From Margaritispora aquatica (lineage: Eukaryota; Ascomycota; Leotiomycetes; Helotiales; Discinellaceae): a stretch of DNA of 64,000 nt. Every line of letters begins with the position of its first letter. The first letter of the stretch is position 1. The position numbers and the translations under genes were made by a program. The stretch is taken from assembly GCA_007644065.1 (NCBI GenBank), contig VJWN01000023.1:259434-323433 (forward strand), in the 5' to 3' direction. The notes beneath the pieces are model-generated. The model was not told the DNA's origin. It searched no databases and saw nothing but the letters and a program-made list of their open reading frames with translations. Shown piece by piece: positions 46,757-58,740 of this stretch.

Positions 46757-47240
46757 GATTTTGGATCAAAAGATGAAGTAATAATTGTCTGTTTTTGAAT
46801 TGGTACCCATAGATTGCGGGCAGGAAGCCATATGAAACGGAGCAAGCGAGAAAGGCTAAGGAGTTTTGTTAATTCGAGAAATGCATGGATATATGAAAAT
46901 TGTATTTGAAATGTGTGCTCAACACCGCCTTTGCCATTGTTTAACAATTGAAGCTGCAAACTTGAAAGCCAATCTCAGGGAGAATATTCTCATATATCGC
47001 GTAAATCATAAAGGTACGCTTAGCTTTGTAGAGAATATAGAATAGAGAATGTGAGAAAAATGGTTGGAATGAATATCATGAATATACTTGAGTTTATGCC
47101 TCAGGCTCCAAGGCTAACAAAGGTGGTGGTGGCTTGCGATGACGATGGCAACCACGAGATCTCTCAAGCCTCCCCTTACAGCCTCTCCTACAAAACACCG
47201 CGCAAACCCATCGTCGAATATGTGACGACAAACAAACAAG
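46757..47240. other. Intergenic, 5' region of the lipase gene
   Basis: No element recognised; short overlapping frames only. Confidence 0.5.
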
Positions 47241-48581
47241 ATGCGACTCACGAGCATCACAATCAACCTCCTACTTACGTCGATATCACCAATTCTCGCC
47301 CACCCGTCTGGAAGTCAACACCGTTTATCGCAGCAGCCTAACTTTCACACCGCACAATGGAACAGTAACGTCTCGATCCAACTCTTCGCCGAGCTGGAAG
47401 AGCTATCCCGAGTGGTAGATATATCGTACTGCGTTGGCACAACTGGGATTTACAAGCCTTTCGAATGCGCGAGCCGTTGCGACGAGTTTCCGGATTTCGA
47501 ACTGGTTGATACCTTCAACACAGGCCCGTTGATGAGTGACAGTTGTGGATATATCGTGCTAGATCATGGGAGAACGAGACTTGGAAGTGGCAGGATCATT
47601 GTTGCGTTTAGAGGAACATACAGTATTGCGAATACGATCGTAGATTTGAGCACCGTTCCACAAGAATACGTACCTTACCCAGGCAGTCCAGATAACTCGA
47701 GTGATCCGAACCCCAATGGTCGTCATTCCTTTCTAGACTTGATACCGAGGCTCTCCTGGTTACAGTCGAAGAAAGAAGCTCCAAAGGATGAACCAGTCGA
47801 GGTCAAATGTACTAACTGTACTGTCCACACGGGCTTCTGGACTTCATGGCAGAACACAAGACCATCCATATTAGGACACCTGGAATATCTTATCGCAAAA
47901 TATCCAAGCTACAGACTCGATCTTGTTGGTCATTCCCTTGGAGGAGCAGTTGCTGGACTAGCCGCATTAGAATTTGAACATCTGGGATGGAGTCCTGTTG
48001 TCACAACGTTTGGAGAACCTCGTATTGGAAATGCAGGACTGAGGGATTACATCGATGCAGTCTTTCAACTACCCCGAGGCAATTCATCAAATGCTAAGAC
48101 ATCTATCAATGGCAGCAGATACAGACGAATCACGCATGTTGACGATCCTGTGCCGCTGCTGCCTCTACAAGAATGGGGCTACCGAGCACACGCTGGAGAA
48201 GTGTACATTTCGAAGCCGTCACTCCAACCCGGCGTATCTGACCTTCGGCTTTGTTTTGGCGATGAGGACATCAACTGTATTGCTGGCGCCGAAGTAGACG
48301 AATCATGGTTTGAAGATTCTAGGCCTGCCGCTGAGCTTTATGAAATGGTTATGAAAGATCCGGAGTTCATGGCACAAGAAGGTCAGGCCCGCGTTGAGAA
48401 ACGATGGGAATTTGCTATCCCAGCTCGCTACAAGGTATGGCAGCTATTCTTTGCTCATAGGGATTACTTCTGGAGACTGGGGCTTTGCGTGCCAGGTGGC
48501 GACCCTTTTGATTGGGGTAGGAGGAAGTATGACTTTGGTAATGGACAAGAAGAGGATCCCAGAATTGAACTACGAAAATGA
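47241..48581 (+). CDS. Secreted class 3 lipase
   Basis: An intronless gene for 446 residues. A signal peptide (LTSITINLLLTSISPILA) opens the protein. The alpha/beta-hydrolase core has RIIVAFRGTYS (oxyanion region), LDLVGHSLGGAVAGLAALEF with nucleophile Ser232, FGEPRIGNAGL, the acid at Asp301 or Asp302 in ITHVDDPVPLLP, and His406 in FFAHRDYFWRLG. Cysteine pairs (SYCVGTTGI, ECASRC, KCTNC) suit an extracellular enzyme. The lid region is long and Asn/Pro-rich with several NxS/T sites. Triacylglycerol or related esters are the expected substrates. The C-terminal extension after the lid (about residues 345-446) is longer than in Rhizomucor-type lipases. Confidence 0.92.
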   Translation: MRLTSITINLLLTSISPILAHPSGSQHRLSQQPNFHTAQWNSNVSIQLFAELEELSRVVDISYCVGTTGIYKPFECASRCDEFPDFELVDTFNTGPLMSDSCGYIVLDHGRTRLGSGRIIVAFRGTYSIANTIVDLSTVPQEYVPYPGSPDNSSDPNPNGRHSFLDLIPRLSWLQSKKEAPKDEPVEVKCTNCTVHTGFWTSWQNTRPSILGHLEYLIAKYPSYRLDLVGHSLGGAVAGLAALEFEHLGWSPVVTTFGEPRIGNAGLRDYIDAVFQLPRGNSSNAKTSINGSRYRRITHVDDPVPLLPLQEWGYRAHAGEVYISKPSLQPGVSDLRLCFGDEDINCIAGAEVDESWFEDSRPAAELYEMVMKDPEFMAQEGQARVEKRWEFAIPARYKVWQLFFAHRDYFWRLGLCVPGGDPFDWGRRKYDFGNGQEEDPRIELRK

Positions 48582-49171
48582 CATTATTATCGGCGGCATG
48601 TTAAATGAGTATGCGGAGGCGTTATGGTCATCATGATTTGAGCAAGGAGTTTTGATCAGCGTTCTGTTTGGGTTGGTGGAATCCTGTACTTGACCTAGCC
48701 TTGACTCGACTTGTGAACTATTGTATATCATCCAAATCAAATTGCTCTTGACATTGAAAGCCAACTCCAATGGTTTGAGACAATATAAATACAGTCGCAC
48801 TCGCATCCGTACTCGTAAGTTTTTGGTTACGGATTAACATGCTCCCGCTTGTCTTACATCATCCGTTCTTTTTTGACTTTGTTCGGATCTTATTATCCTT
48901 GTCAATCACAAGCCAGCTTGTAGAGGTAGACTTTAAAGTGCCACCGAATGGACACTTTTGCGCCTGAATGCGGCAATCCTACTTAACCATTCGCCTCACA
49001 ATCTACTTGTTCAAAAATAAAAAGTCAATATATCGCGAATACGATACTACAGCATCTTGTCTAAGCTCTCAAAAGAGGTCATGACACGGTAGCCCGTACC
49101 TCTTGTCAGCCCCACCACATCTTTCTGAACTACAACCCTGAAAGCGCAAGACATTCCACAGCTACAACACA
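48582..49171. other. Intergenic, 5' region of the acyltransferase gene
   Basis: No gene or clear element was recognised. Confidence 0.5.
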
Positions 49172-50257
49172 ATGGAGAAGTACTCGCAGTTCCGTGATCG
49201 AGGTACCTCTCTCCCCTCTTTACGCTGCAAAACATCTACTAACGTCTCTCCCCCCACAGGCTCAGGTATCTCGCCCTTCCTCCCCATTGCCTCCACGCCC
49301 TCGGGTCTACACCTCCCCTTCCACATCTTCCTCTTCGCCTTCAAGCTCCCCATCCTCCTGTGCATAGGAACGACCTACTTCCTCTTCCTCCAATTCTTCC
49401 CCATCGGCTCCTTTCTCAAGAAAGCTCTCCTATGGCTCCTGCTCGGCATCCCAGGAATATGGTGGATCGACCTGCAAGTCGACGGCGTGAAGAAGGGCTC
49501 CCTCGCAAAAATGCACAAAGGTCGCGTGCCCCAGCCCGGAAACATCATCGCATCCTCTTTCACATCGCCCATCGACTCCCTCTACCTCGCCGCGATCTTC
49601 GACCCCATCTTCACCGTCTCGTACCCACACACCAAACAAGTGCGGTACATCTCCCTGCTCGGCGCCATCTTCCGCGCGCTTTCCAAGCCGCAGGAACACC
49701 CTCCCAAAGGTGCGAAGATGACCGACCTCGCCACGCTCGTCAAGGAGCACCCCAAGCGCGTCATCGTCGTGTTCCCTGAGTGCACCACCACGAACGGGAA
49801 GGGCATATTGCCATTCAGTCCCTCGCTGCTCACTGCGCCGGCAGAGACCAAGATCTTCCCCATCAGCTTGCGTTATTCGCCCGCCGACGTCACCACGCCT
49901 GTGTCCGGGCAGTACTGGGCGTTCATCTGGAACTTGCTGTCGCAGCCTACGCACTGCATACGCGTGCGCATCGCAGAGGTGGTGTACAATGCGCCCCGGG
50001 CGTCCTCAGCGGGAAGTGAGAAGAAGGAGAAATACCTCGCGAATTACCTTGATACGTTGGGTGACGACACCGGGACGACGAGTAGCTCCGATACGTTGGT
50101 GAGTCTGAATGGGGCGGAGAAGATCAGCGATGAGGAGAGGAGGGTGCTGGATAAAGTTGGCGAGGCGTTGGCGCGGTTGGGGAGGGTGAAGAGAGTTGGT
50201 TTGACGGGGAGGGACAAGAGTGCGTTTTTGGACGTGTGGGCGAAGCGGAGGCGGTAG
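49172..50257 (+). CDS. LOA1: LOA1/Vps66-type lysophosphatidic acid acyltransferase
   Basis: Two exons (49172-49202, 49260-50257) encode 342 residues; the 57-nt intron is a multiple of three and open, so the unspliced frame hides it, but GTACCT..CACAG and the join MEKYSQFRDRGSGISPFLPI fit fungal orthologues. A membrane segment pair (FHIFLFAFKLPILLCIG, ALLWLLLGIPGIWW) precedes the acyltransferase core: IIASSFTSPIDSLYLAAIFD takes the place of the HX4D block and VVFPECTTTNGKGILPF the place of the PEGT block. In this family the canonical catalytic His is replaced, as here. Yeast Loa1 acts at ER and lipid droplets. The gene is unusually GC-rich compared with its neighbours. Confidence 0.85.
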   Translation: MEKYSQFRDRGTSLPSLRCKTSTNVSPPTGSGISPFLPIASTPSGLHLPFHIFLFAFKLPILLCIGTTYFLFLQFFPIGSFLKKALLWLLLGIPGIWWIDLQVDGVKKGSLAKMHKGRVPQPGNIIASSFTSPIDSLYLAAIFDPIFTVSYPHTKQVRYISLLGAIFRALSKPQEHPPKGAKMTDLATLVKEHPKRVIVVFPECTTTNGKGILPFSPSLLTAPAETKIFPISLRYSPADVTTPVSGQYWAFIWNLLSQPTHCIRVRIAEVVYNAPRASSAGSEKKEKYLANYLDTLGDDTGTTSSSDTLVSLNGAEKISDEERRVLDKVGEALARLGRVKRVGLTGRDKSAFLDVWAKRRR

Positions 50258-51240
50258 TGCGATTGTCTTGTAACTAGGTAGGGAGTGTTGATCATGGTTG
50301 CCGAGGAGATTTGTGTCTGTGGTTTCGATTTGATTTTGGGAGTGGGAGGCCTCGCGAGAGGTCATGATAGCGATATCTAGCATTGCTTGCGAATTGACAA
50401 TTTTTTGACTAAGGCTTATATCATCATCTATTCATCGATCCGTCATCTCTCCTTACACATTGAACAACTAACTCATCCTTCTCCTTTCGTCGACTCCTAA
50501 AGTAGCCTTGCAAAGCATGAAAGTTGTATGGAGACTGAAAACTTCTACCTCTACAAACAGTCCATCTTCGCTACCCATCCATCGCAATGATTGCGGTCGT
50601 ACGTTAAGGTAGTTCGGTGTGTACCCTAGCTTACCTTATGTAGGCAATTCCCAGTTTCCCATTCCCCATTCGTCGTTCGCCATGCATTACTCGTCATAGA
50701 TATAAAGGTAATCTTACCTTATTCCCTCCAATAAGTTCAGTTCGCCTCTCCATCTCCATCTTCATCACCATCTCCATCTGCATATTCTTTTCCATTCCTT
50801 TTACAAACCACCTCGCTTAATTGCTAGGATCATGTACCTACCTTAAGCATTGGACGGGACGGGACGGACAGAGATACTTTATACTTGGGTCTCTTTGGAG
50901 TGGTTGTGGTTGTGGTTGCTGTATTGTTTTGTTCTGGAGAATAGTAGAACTTGCTCCGAGTAAGGTAGGTAGGTAGGTAGGTAAGTAGGTAGATACCAGT
51001 TGTGGTTGGTTCCACTTAGGTACTATTTCTCTCTTTTGTATGATGACATCGAAATCTCACATCCCCGGGGTGAGATCTAACGGAAATGAAGAATAGGATT
51101 AGGTTGGGTGGGTATCATTTCATCTAATTACATCACATCACACCTCTCTCATCTCCTGTTTGCTACTCACTCATAAACTAACTTATGCCCTCCACGTACT
51201 CCCCTCTCTTTCACCAATTTCCCCACAAAGCTCATACACT
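50258..51240. other. Intergenic between convergent genes, repeats
   Basis: Holds the 3' regions of the flanking genes and an AGGT repeat; no gene recognised. Confidence 0.5.
50963..50991. repeat. AGGT tetranucleotide repeat
   Basis: About seven AGGT units, one of them altered to AAGT. Similar short AGGT/ACCT runs recur elsewhere in the window (for example 56240 and 62164). Confidence 0.9.
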
Positions 51241-53120
51241 TCAATCCCTACGCATCAAGAAAGCATTGACGCTCTGCAGCGTCGCGCGACTTGGATTCGC
51301 GTCCGGGAGAGACGTAGAAATCCAGCTCATCCTGCTGCGGATGAAATCTTTGTCTATCCTCCTCTCCTTCTCCCGCTTCACCTCCTCGCTTAATCCAGCC
51401 GTCCTCAAAGCACCTTCATCGTCGCAAAACAAACACAGCACAGCTAGCGCGGCGCCAATGCTGAAATCTGTGCCTGTTTCGCAGGCGAGGAGGAGACGTG
51501 TTGTCGGCGTAGAGGATAGCGGGGATGGTGGGGAAGAGTTGACATGAGAAGCGAGGAATGAGGTTATGGCTGGTAGAGCGGTGCGTAGGTTCCTTGAACC
51601 GAGTTTGGAGTGGCCGAGTCCAACGTCCATTCGTGTCTTTGAAGCGAGCCATACATTCTCAGGTGTGACTTTTCCTGATAATACGACAACGATATCATTC
51701 TTTCCTGCTACCCCTCCAGCCTTTTCATCCAAATCACCTATACCACCAACCCACAGCTCACGACACGGCTTCACGCACCTCATTCCCTTCCCTAGTCCAG
51801 CATCAGCTTCGTTAACTAAGCGCTCAATGACCTCCACCAATTCATGTTCAGGCGTTTCCATTAGCACATCTCGGTTAACCCAAAAGATGGAAGGTGTAAG
51901 GCCGTGAGCCCAGTTCTCGGTGTCGTCGCCTGCGCCTTGGATGTATCCGCCTTCGCTCATCTCTGTGCCTACTATGCGACGAGATGCGGTGAGGCAGATA
52001 ATGGGGTGGTAGGCTTTGAATATCTCTTTCCTGGCTTGTGCTGACTTTTGTGTGCCATTTGGCTCATTTGGTTTTCCGTTTTGTGTTGCTGTTCGTTCTG
52101 TTCTCTCTCCTTCGTTCGCAATTGTATCTCGATCGTTGCCGTCACTACCAAGCCGACTGACTTCCTCAATTAATTCCTCAATCCCAAAATCAGACATCGA
52201 CTCCGGTGTGACCCAAACAGGCCTCAATGGCTTCTGGATCCTTGCCCTCAGCTCATCCCTATTCAAGCCTAATTTCTCCACTGCAGCGACGAAACCGGGG
52301 ATTAAAGCCGATATCTGAGCGTGCTCAGAAGCAGAAACGACATTGGGAGGTGTATAGAGCGCGTGATGTGTGGTGAGATCGGGAAATAAGAACCGATTAA
52401 GGACTGCACACCAGATAGGTATGGTTTTGCTTAGAGCGTCGGGCATTCCTAGAAAGTTGGCGATGATTCTCAGACAGTAAAGAATTTTTCACTCACGTTT
52501 TCCTCGTCTAGTAGAATCAACTATGATGCATCTGATAAATTGATTAGCATCATATATAATCGAAATGCAAAATTGAATACCGAATCCAAGTCTCCAACTC
52601 AGGAATATTGTTCTCGAATCCAGTTAGATTCCACCTTCACTCATCATAACACTTAAGCGAACTTTTCAATATCAAACCACAATCTCACAACCACAACCAC
52701 AACCACATTCATCACTTAACCTAACCCACTCATCGTGATTCTATAACATTGCCAAAAAAGAACGACAAAAGAAGAAGAAAAAACTCACCCATCCTCCCTC
52801 CCCACCAAAGCAAGTAAATGCAAATTCAACCTCCTGGAGCTAAACTTCCACACCCCCGTATGGCCATCCGTACTCTTGAAATACGCACTCTCCGCCTTCC
52901 CATCGACATACCACCCACCACACCGTTCATTCTTGACCAGCGCCTCCTCTCTTCCATACGCCTTCGCCACCCTCCTCACAAACGCCGCATCATGCTCGAT
53001 GCTCTCCAACCTATTCCGGATGGATAAGTTCGTACGTTTCAGCTCGCCGAGCGTGTGGGAGAAATTGTGGTTGGCTTGTGGGGAGAAGATTAGGTCGGAG
53101 GTTGTTGGGTTTTTGGTCAT
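51241..53120 (-). CDS. RIT1: tRNA A64-2'-O-ribosylphosphate transferase (Rit1)
   Basis: Three exons (52789-53120, 52497-52531, 51241-52448) encode 524 residues; introns are 257 and 48 nt, and the middle exon is 35 nt. The N-terminal part has SIEHDAAFVRRVAKAYG, NERCGGWYVDG, YFKSTDGHTGVWKFSSRRLN and, across two splices, CIIVDSTRRGKRMPDALSKT followed by IPIWCAVLNR, all characteristic of Rit1. The enzyme adds phosphoribose to the 2'-OH of A64 of initiator tRNA-Met, keeping it out of elongation. The C-terminal half (LLACETGTDFSIGAALAVLC) has the phosphatase-like P-loop region of the family. A Glu/Asn/Gln-rich insert lies between residues about 220 and 265. Confidence 0.93.
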
Positions 53121-54643
53121 TGTTAGAAGGGGGATGTGATGTTGGAAATTGGGATTGGGATTGGAAGAAGAGATGAGCTGACAGTGGATGAAAGTAAGGT
53201 GTTTGGTTGGTGAGAGAGAGTATGTGTGAAGTGTCGAGCGGAGAGGAGGGTTGGAGGGGAATTTTGACAAGGCTGAGCCTTGGTGGGGTGTATTTGTATA
53301 TGTGGGGTAAGGGAGTGGCTGATCGTGGCTTGTCACGAGGTGACTTGGATGATGATTGGTGGGTGTAACTTGAGAGTTTAGCTCACTTCAGCCTCGCGCG
53401 CAGGCAAGCTAACTTACCTTACCTTAGAATTAGCGGTGATCATGCCGCCCAAAAACCAAGACACCGAATCGAGCTGGGACTTGTTTCCGAGGACATGCCA
53501 TTCTTAAGATACTGACGAGTCTGGCCTTCTATTGCCTGCTCGCCTGACTTGATCGATCATCGATCATCGATCGGCTGAGTCGAGCTGAGGCTTTAATTAA
53601 TCCTAGGTGCCAAGTAAGAAGTATCTAAAGTACTTAATCACTAAAGTACGTACAGTACAGGACAGGTAGATAGATAGATATCGAACTCGAAAGATATTTG
53701 AACATTTACTCTTAAGCGATCCTAAGAAAAGGGTGTAAGTAAGGTGGTAAGTCGAGTAGACTAACGAATCCATAGATATCCCAATGTTTTCGCTAGTCTA
53801 GCTTCTTTAGTTAGTTGATTGAAGAAAATCCACGGTAAACCTGTGGTGAGGTAAATATGATCTATAAGAAACTCAATACTTGTTGAGGTGAAGTGGTTTA
53901 AAATAACACACTTAGTATTTACCTATGTTCTATACAGACCATGCGGGGCGAGAACACGTAAGGTAGTGATTCTCAATAAGTCAAGATAACAATATACCGT
54001 TTGTTTTTAACCTGACGTGCGAATGAGAGAAAGAAAAGACATAACAATAAAGGACTGGACAGAAACATAGATGGAAGAGAAAAGCATTCTAGCAGTCCAC
54101 TGGTTAATCGCATCCAAGTGCCGTGGGAAGGCACTTACCACATACTTATATAAGTGAGATAGGTCATGAAAGTTTGATCCCACAAAGAGCAGAAACAAAC
54201 ATGAGATCAAAGACAGGACATCTAAACGAACTAAGCAAGTGGAAAAGTATAGTATTTTCTCATGCGATACTATTTACCATCTGACCACCATCCGCCACTC
54301 GTCATTTGTGCTCGTCGTTCTTTTCTCTTGAATCGACTTCTACCGACGCCAGTGCCAGTTGTTCGTTTGCCTTGCGACTACTCATCTATCAACAGCAAGA
54401 CCATTCTCCAAGCTGTATGTGCCCTTCCTCTCCGTCTAATACCGGGACTTTTTGAATCGCAACCATGAGTATTATGCTTGATAGAAATAGACATGCAATT
54501 CGTACGCCAAAAAAGTCAAACCAGCCAGCCTCCCAAGGAAAGCAAATTGCCGAAACGCCATGCATCAATCAGCACCCAAGATGTCGCAATTGATCCTTTG
54601 ACATCAAAGCAAAGCAAAGGACTCCATCATGATCACGAATCCT
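53121..54643. other. Intergenic region, repeats only
   Basis: About 1.5 kb without a recognisable gene. A GATCGATCATCGATC tandem lies at 53551-53572. Confidence 0.5.
53551..53572. repeat. ATCGATC tandem repeat
   Basis: Three overlapping copies of ATCGATC in non-coding sequence upstream of RIT1. Confidence 0.85.
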
Positions 54644-55373
54644 TCATCGCTCTCTGCGAATGACTTCCCGGATCTTAGCCAATGCATCCTCCTCCACACT
54701 CTCAATACTGCCAGCAACATCCACAGTGATGCAGTCCGTCTCCTTGACATTTGGGGGTTCCAGGATGCCAAACTGCGAGTGCACCATGTTCGCACCCATG
54801 AAGTGGCCCTGACGCGCTTGCACCCGCTGCAACAGCACCTCCTCTGTGGCATGTAGGTATACGAAATGTACGCGCACGTCTTGGTCGTAGTACGGTGCTA
54901 CACGGATGACATCCCGGTATTTGCGCTTCAGAGCTGAGCAAGTGAGGACCACACCTTCTGAGCCGTCTTCAAGTCGAGAGAGGGATTCTTCGCGAAGCCG
55001 GGTGAGCCAATCCCAACGATCGGCGTCGGTGAGGGGGATGCCTTTGGACATTTTCTCCACATTGGCTTGGGGATGGAACTGCAGATGGAGTGTTAGCTTC
55101 TGCATTTCTTTCTCTGCGAATCCGCAATGGTGTGTGGAAAAGAGTAATTACCTCGTCGCCTTCGATGTATGGCAGCTTCATAGATTGAGCGATGAACTGA
55201 GCAATGGTACTCTTTCCACTACCTGCTGGGCCTGTGATCAACCATATGTGATGATGCTTGGTCTCGGGCTGGCGAATGCCATTTGCGAGGGCGGCATTGC
55301 CACTGCATGTGCCAGCTGCTGCTTGAGAGGGGGAGATAGCTAGGTGATCGGAGGTTGGTGGAGTAGGATTCAT
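54644..55373 (-). CDS. Gluconokinase
   Basis: Two exons (55152-55373, 54644-55078; 73-nt intron, phase 0) encode 218 residues. The P-loop GPAGSGKST is at residues 48-56. The join EGDE|FHPQANVEKMSKGIPLTD is the classic gluconokinase signature, followed by DRWDWLTRLREESLSR, LTCSALKRKYRDVIR and GHFMGANMVHSQFGILEPP. It phosphorylates D-gluconate to 6-phosphogluconate, feeding the pentose phosphate pathway. The first 40 residues (Pro/Thr/Ala-rich) are an extension compared with bacterial GntK. The SMP-30-like gene at 10.5 kb is distant, and no shared regulation is implied. Confidence 0.93.
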
Positions 55374-55450
55374 GGCTGGCAGAACTCGAGTCTCGTATGA
55401 CAACATCATTGGAACGGTAAAAGTTGAGGGACGGATCGCAGATGCAAGGT

Positions 55451-55478
55451 ACTGTTCCTGCTCCTGTTCCTGTTCCTG
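55451..55478. repeat. TGTTCC hexanucleotide repeat
   Basis: Four near-copies of CTGTTC/CTGCTC directly upstream of the gluconokinase start, probably in its leader. Confidence 0.85.
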
Positions 55479-55928
55479 AGGCGAGAAAGAGCAACAGAGA
55501 AAGAGAGGTCAAATGACTCGTTGGTTCTTGGGTTCCAGGTATCCAGGTTTCCAGCTTCTTCGGTCTATGGCACGCGACAATGGATTCGGTACTTGCAATC
55601 AGAGAGGAGAGGAAAGGCAGTGACGATCTTCATGTAGGGTAGATGGTAGTGAGGGAGGCCTTTTTGGGGGACAAAGAACTTGATATAGAGATGTAAAAGG
55701 AAGAGGGTGTGAACGAATTGCGAAACACGAGGATGGAGAGAGAGAAAGAGAAGAAGAAAATTGAGGCAATTAAGAGAGACTCACTCACGATGGGTGTGGC
55801 GGGCGACGGCGTTCTTCTTATGGGAGAAAGAGACAAAATCCAATAGTGACCGAGAGAATGTCTGTCCCATTTGTCCCATCCCCCATCCATGTCCCATGGG
55901 TTCAGTTGAAGCGCATTCAAGAGTTGCA

Positions 55929-55968
55929 GGGGGAGAGGGGGAGAGGGGAGAGGGGAGAGAGGGAGAAG
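55929..55968. repeat. GAGGGG purine-rich repeat
   Basis: A 40-base pure A/G tract of GGGAGA and GAGGGG units; such tracts can form unusual DNA structures. Confidence 0.85.
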
Positions 55969-58709
55969 CGTAATCCGCACTACTTTATGCCACTACTTCC
56001 TGTAGTATGCCACTACAAAGCGGCCCACTCCACTTTAAGGCATATCCGGTATGCTCACTCCCTCACTCCCTTACTCCCTTACTCCCTCACTACCTCTCTA
56101 CCCGTCGCACAGCAAAAAGGCGAGTGAAGGGAATGGAAGGGAAACCTGAAGGGAAGGTCAAGAAAGAGAAAGCCATGCTTCGAAACTCCCGCAACGTCTT
56201 GAGTACCCAATTGCCCCACACTAGCAATACAGGCTATGATACCTACCTAGCTACCTACCTTACTGTGCATCGATCTGTACTAATTGTCTTCGTCATATCA
56301 TATATTGTCTAGCGAGAGCATCTTACTCACCCTACAACGAAACAGAAGAAAATAATCATTGGACGGGTCCATCAGACAGTCATGAAGGTCATAGAGCAAA
56401 TCCACCTCACTTCTGCCATTTCGTTTGCTTGAAAGTTGGCACATCTAAAGAAGAAGCCTCCGAGGCATCGAAATCCAAACACCGCCACTTCTCCGATTTT
56501 TTGGGCGCCCGGAAGGCGGGAGGTGGATGTCTCATAGCACAGTGACAGTGGGGTGCCAATTATTTTCAATAGCCGACCCCCCCCAAGCCTATGTTTGACA
56601 CCGCGAAACGTTGGAGATGGAAACGATGTTCTGGGTCAATAGCCGGGCTTTCTATGGGGAACGTTGGCGACGAGCAGGGTAGCTAGGAAAAGGAGGCGGA
56701 TCCGAGGATTGTCAAGGGGGGCATTGAAGACTGAGGTCAATATATCGAGTAAGAGAAATCCACGATTTGTGTCTGACTGAGCAGCACGCAGCACATAGGA
56801 TGGTCCACGTCCACGCCCACCGGAGCTCGCGAGACGAAACAGTTGGAAAGGTTTCCATTGTTGTACGAATGGAAGTGTGACTGGAAATACCATGCGAATG
56901 AAGCACGTTTGCGTTTCAAACAGCTTGCCATCAGGATCTGACAGCTAGAGTACGAGGAGAAACCGCATCAAGCACGCTGATGCTTTCTCGAAGCCAGTGG
57001 AGCGGGCCGTGCAGGGCATTGGATAGTCCAGTGGTAGTGTTAATGGTGCAGGTTAGGTGATTCTGCTTCTGAACCAAGGATATGATGTCAGCTGAGAATT
57101 CTCCGGGAGCTTCCATTCCTCTGTCTTGACTTCCAAGACTTGCAGACATAAAACTGTTCGAAATCCTCATCCAACCAGACCACCTGCAGACATTACTTTG
57201 AAGTATCAATATATCAGATATCTCAAGACGCGATGTGCCCTTCGATACCGGATGCAATATAACAACATGAGCGAGTTACACTTGCAATGTTTATCGACAT
57301 CCTGTCTATTTGTACATCAAGATAGATTAGAAGCATCAAGCAGGCTTTCCGTGATGCGAGATCGGAGCGCTGCATCTCATCTTGACCCAGTATGGTATCA
57401 CTCAGCTATCGCAAGGAGCACTGGGTAATTGTTCTTTCAACCTCATCTCGCAGATAGATACACATTGGTACAAAAGAAACACAAACACAACCATGAAATC
57501 CATCCTGTTTTGAAGGAACACAAGCACAACATCTTTCTTAGGTAAAGCTCTCTACCCGGATCCATCCATCCATCCACCACGACTCCAGGTTTTCCGACGA
57601 ACTCGATCTTCCACTGCTGCCCATCCCAACATCACGGTTCGATGGTCGGTCAGTCAGTCAGCAGGGCATTCTGGAACATGCAGAAGAAACTCCACCAAGC
57701 CCAACCAAAGTAGCGGAGTGCCGTAACCAAAGCCAAGGCTGTGGCGGCGAGCATGGGTGCCATGCAGATATATCAAAGGCGAGAGGAGTGAGTGGCTTTC
57801 TCCTGCTGTGCGCCGCGCTATTTTGGCCGTCAAGCGTCAAGCCGTGGTGGATCCAGAATCCAGATCTCATAGCGACGATAGCGTGGGGGGTCAGAGAGCG
57901 GAAAAACTCTGTTCTCCCCAGTCCAAACCAAGCTGCCAAGTTCACTTTGATCGGCCTCTAACACCGAAAGCCTGAAGTGTGGAAAAACTAGCTGCCAGCA
58001 GGTGAGTCTGCCGCACAGCACGCATCACATCTTCTCGATCAAGCAAAACACTACCTCGGCAAGAACACCGAGTCCTACTTAACATCAGCTGCCGTGGTAA
58101 ATTACCATTTCCGTCCAGGTTTTACCTCCAGCTCACTTGACAGAGGCGATGAGGCTGACCTTTCATTCCCGACTTGCGAATCTCAATTTCCCAAATAAAA
58201 AGTCTTTATGTCAGGAAGGACACACACCGCTGCTTTCGACGACCAGCTGACCTTTTCCCATCATTTCTCTCTGTGCTCTCATTAAAGTTTGAGAGAGAGT
58301 TTGTCAAATCGGAATCTTTACCTCTGTCGTCTTGCATACTAGATTGAGTGTTTGTACCGATATGGGTATGGGAACATACAGTGCCTAACGGAAAGTAGCA
58401 ACTATATCTGTGCTTCAAGGTAGTACCGCGGAATTCGGATCGCCTTATGCTTGGATCTTGGAGTTTGTTTAGTCTCGGCCGAGCTCGGTTTGTAGGTGGA
58501 TTCTGTAGCAGAAAGTAGGGTTAGTGTTCACACCATCACACGTCCTTTGCATGACAGTGACACTCCACGAGAGCCTCACTTGCATTGAATCCAAACGCGG
58601 GGATTCTCAAGACGTTGGACCAGTGTTATTTGGTGTTGTGCCTCTACCGTACTATTCTCTGATGCAGGTATCCACTTACCGGTAGCTATGTCTTCTTACG
58701 GAGCACCTC

Positions 58710-58740
58710 TCTCGACTTCCCCTGGCCGGGGAAGTCGAGA
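58710..58740. repeat. Perfect 13-bp inverted repeat (hairpin)
   Basis: The arm TCTCGACTTCCCC (58710-58722) is followed by loop TGGCC and its exact complement (58728-58740). It lies in the gene-poor region with no gene end within several hundred bases. Confidence 0.9.

Noticed and set aside
56636..57257. Several minus-strand frames of 60-110 codons
   Set aside because: Non-ATG starts, overlapping frames and no protein-like conservation; treated as chance.
58206..58418. Short minus-strand ORF in the gene-poor region
   Set aside because: No domain, poor context and no splice partners.
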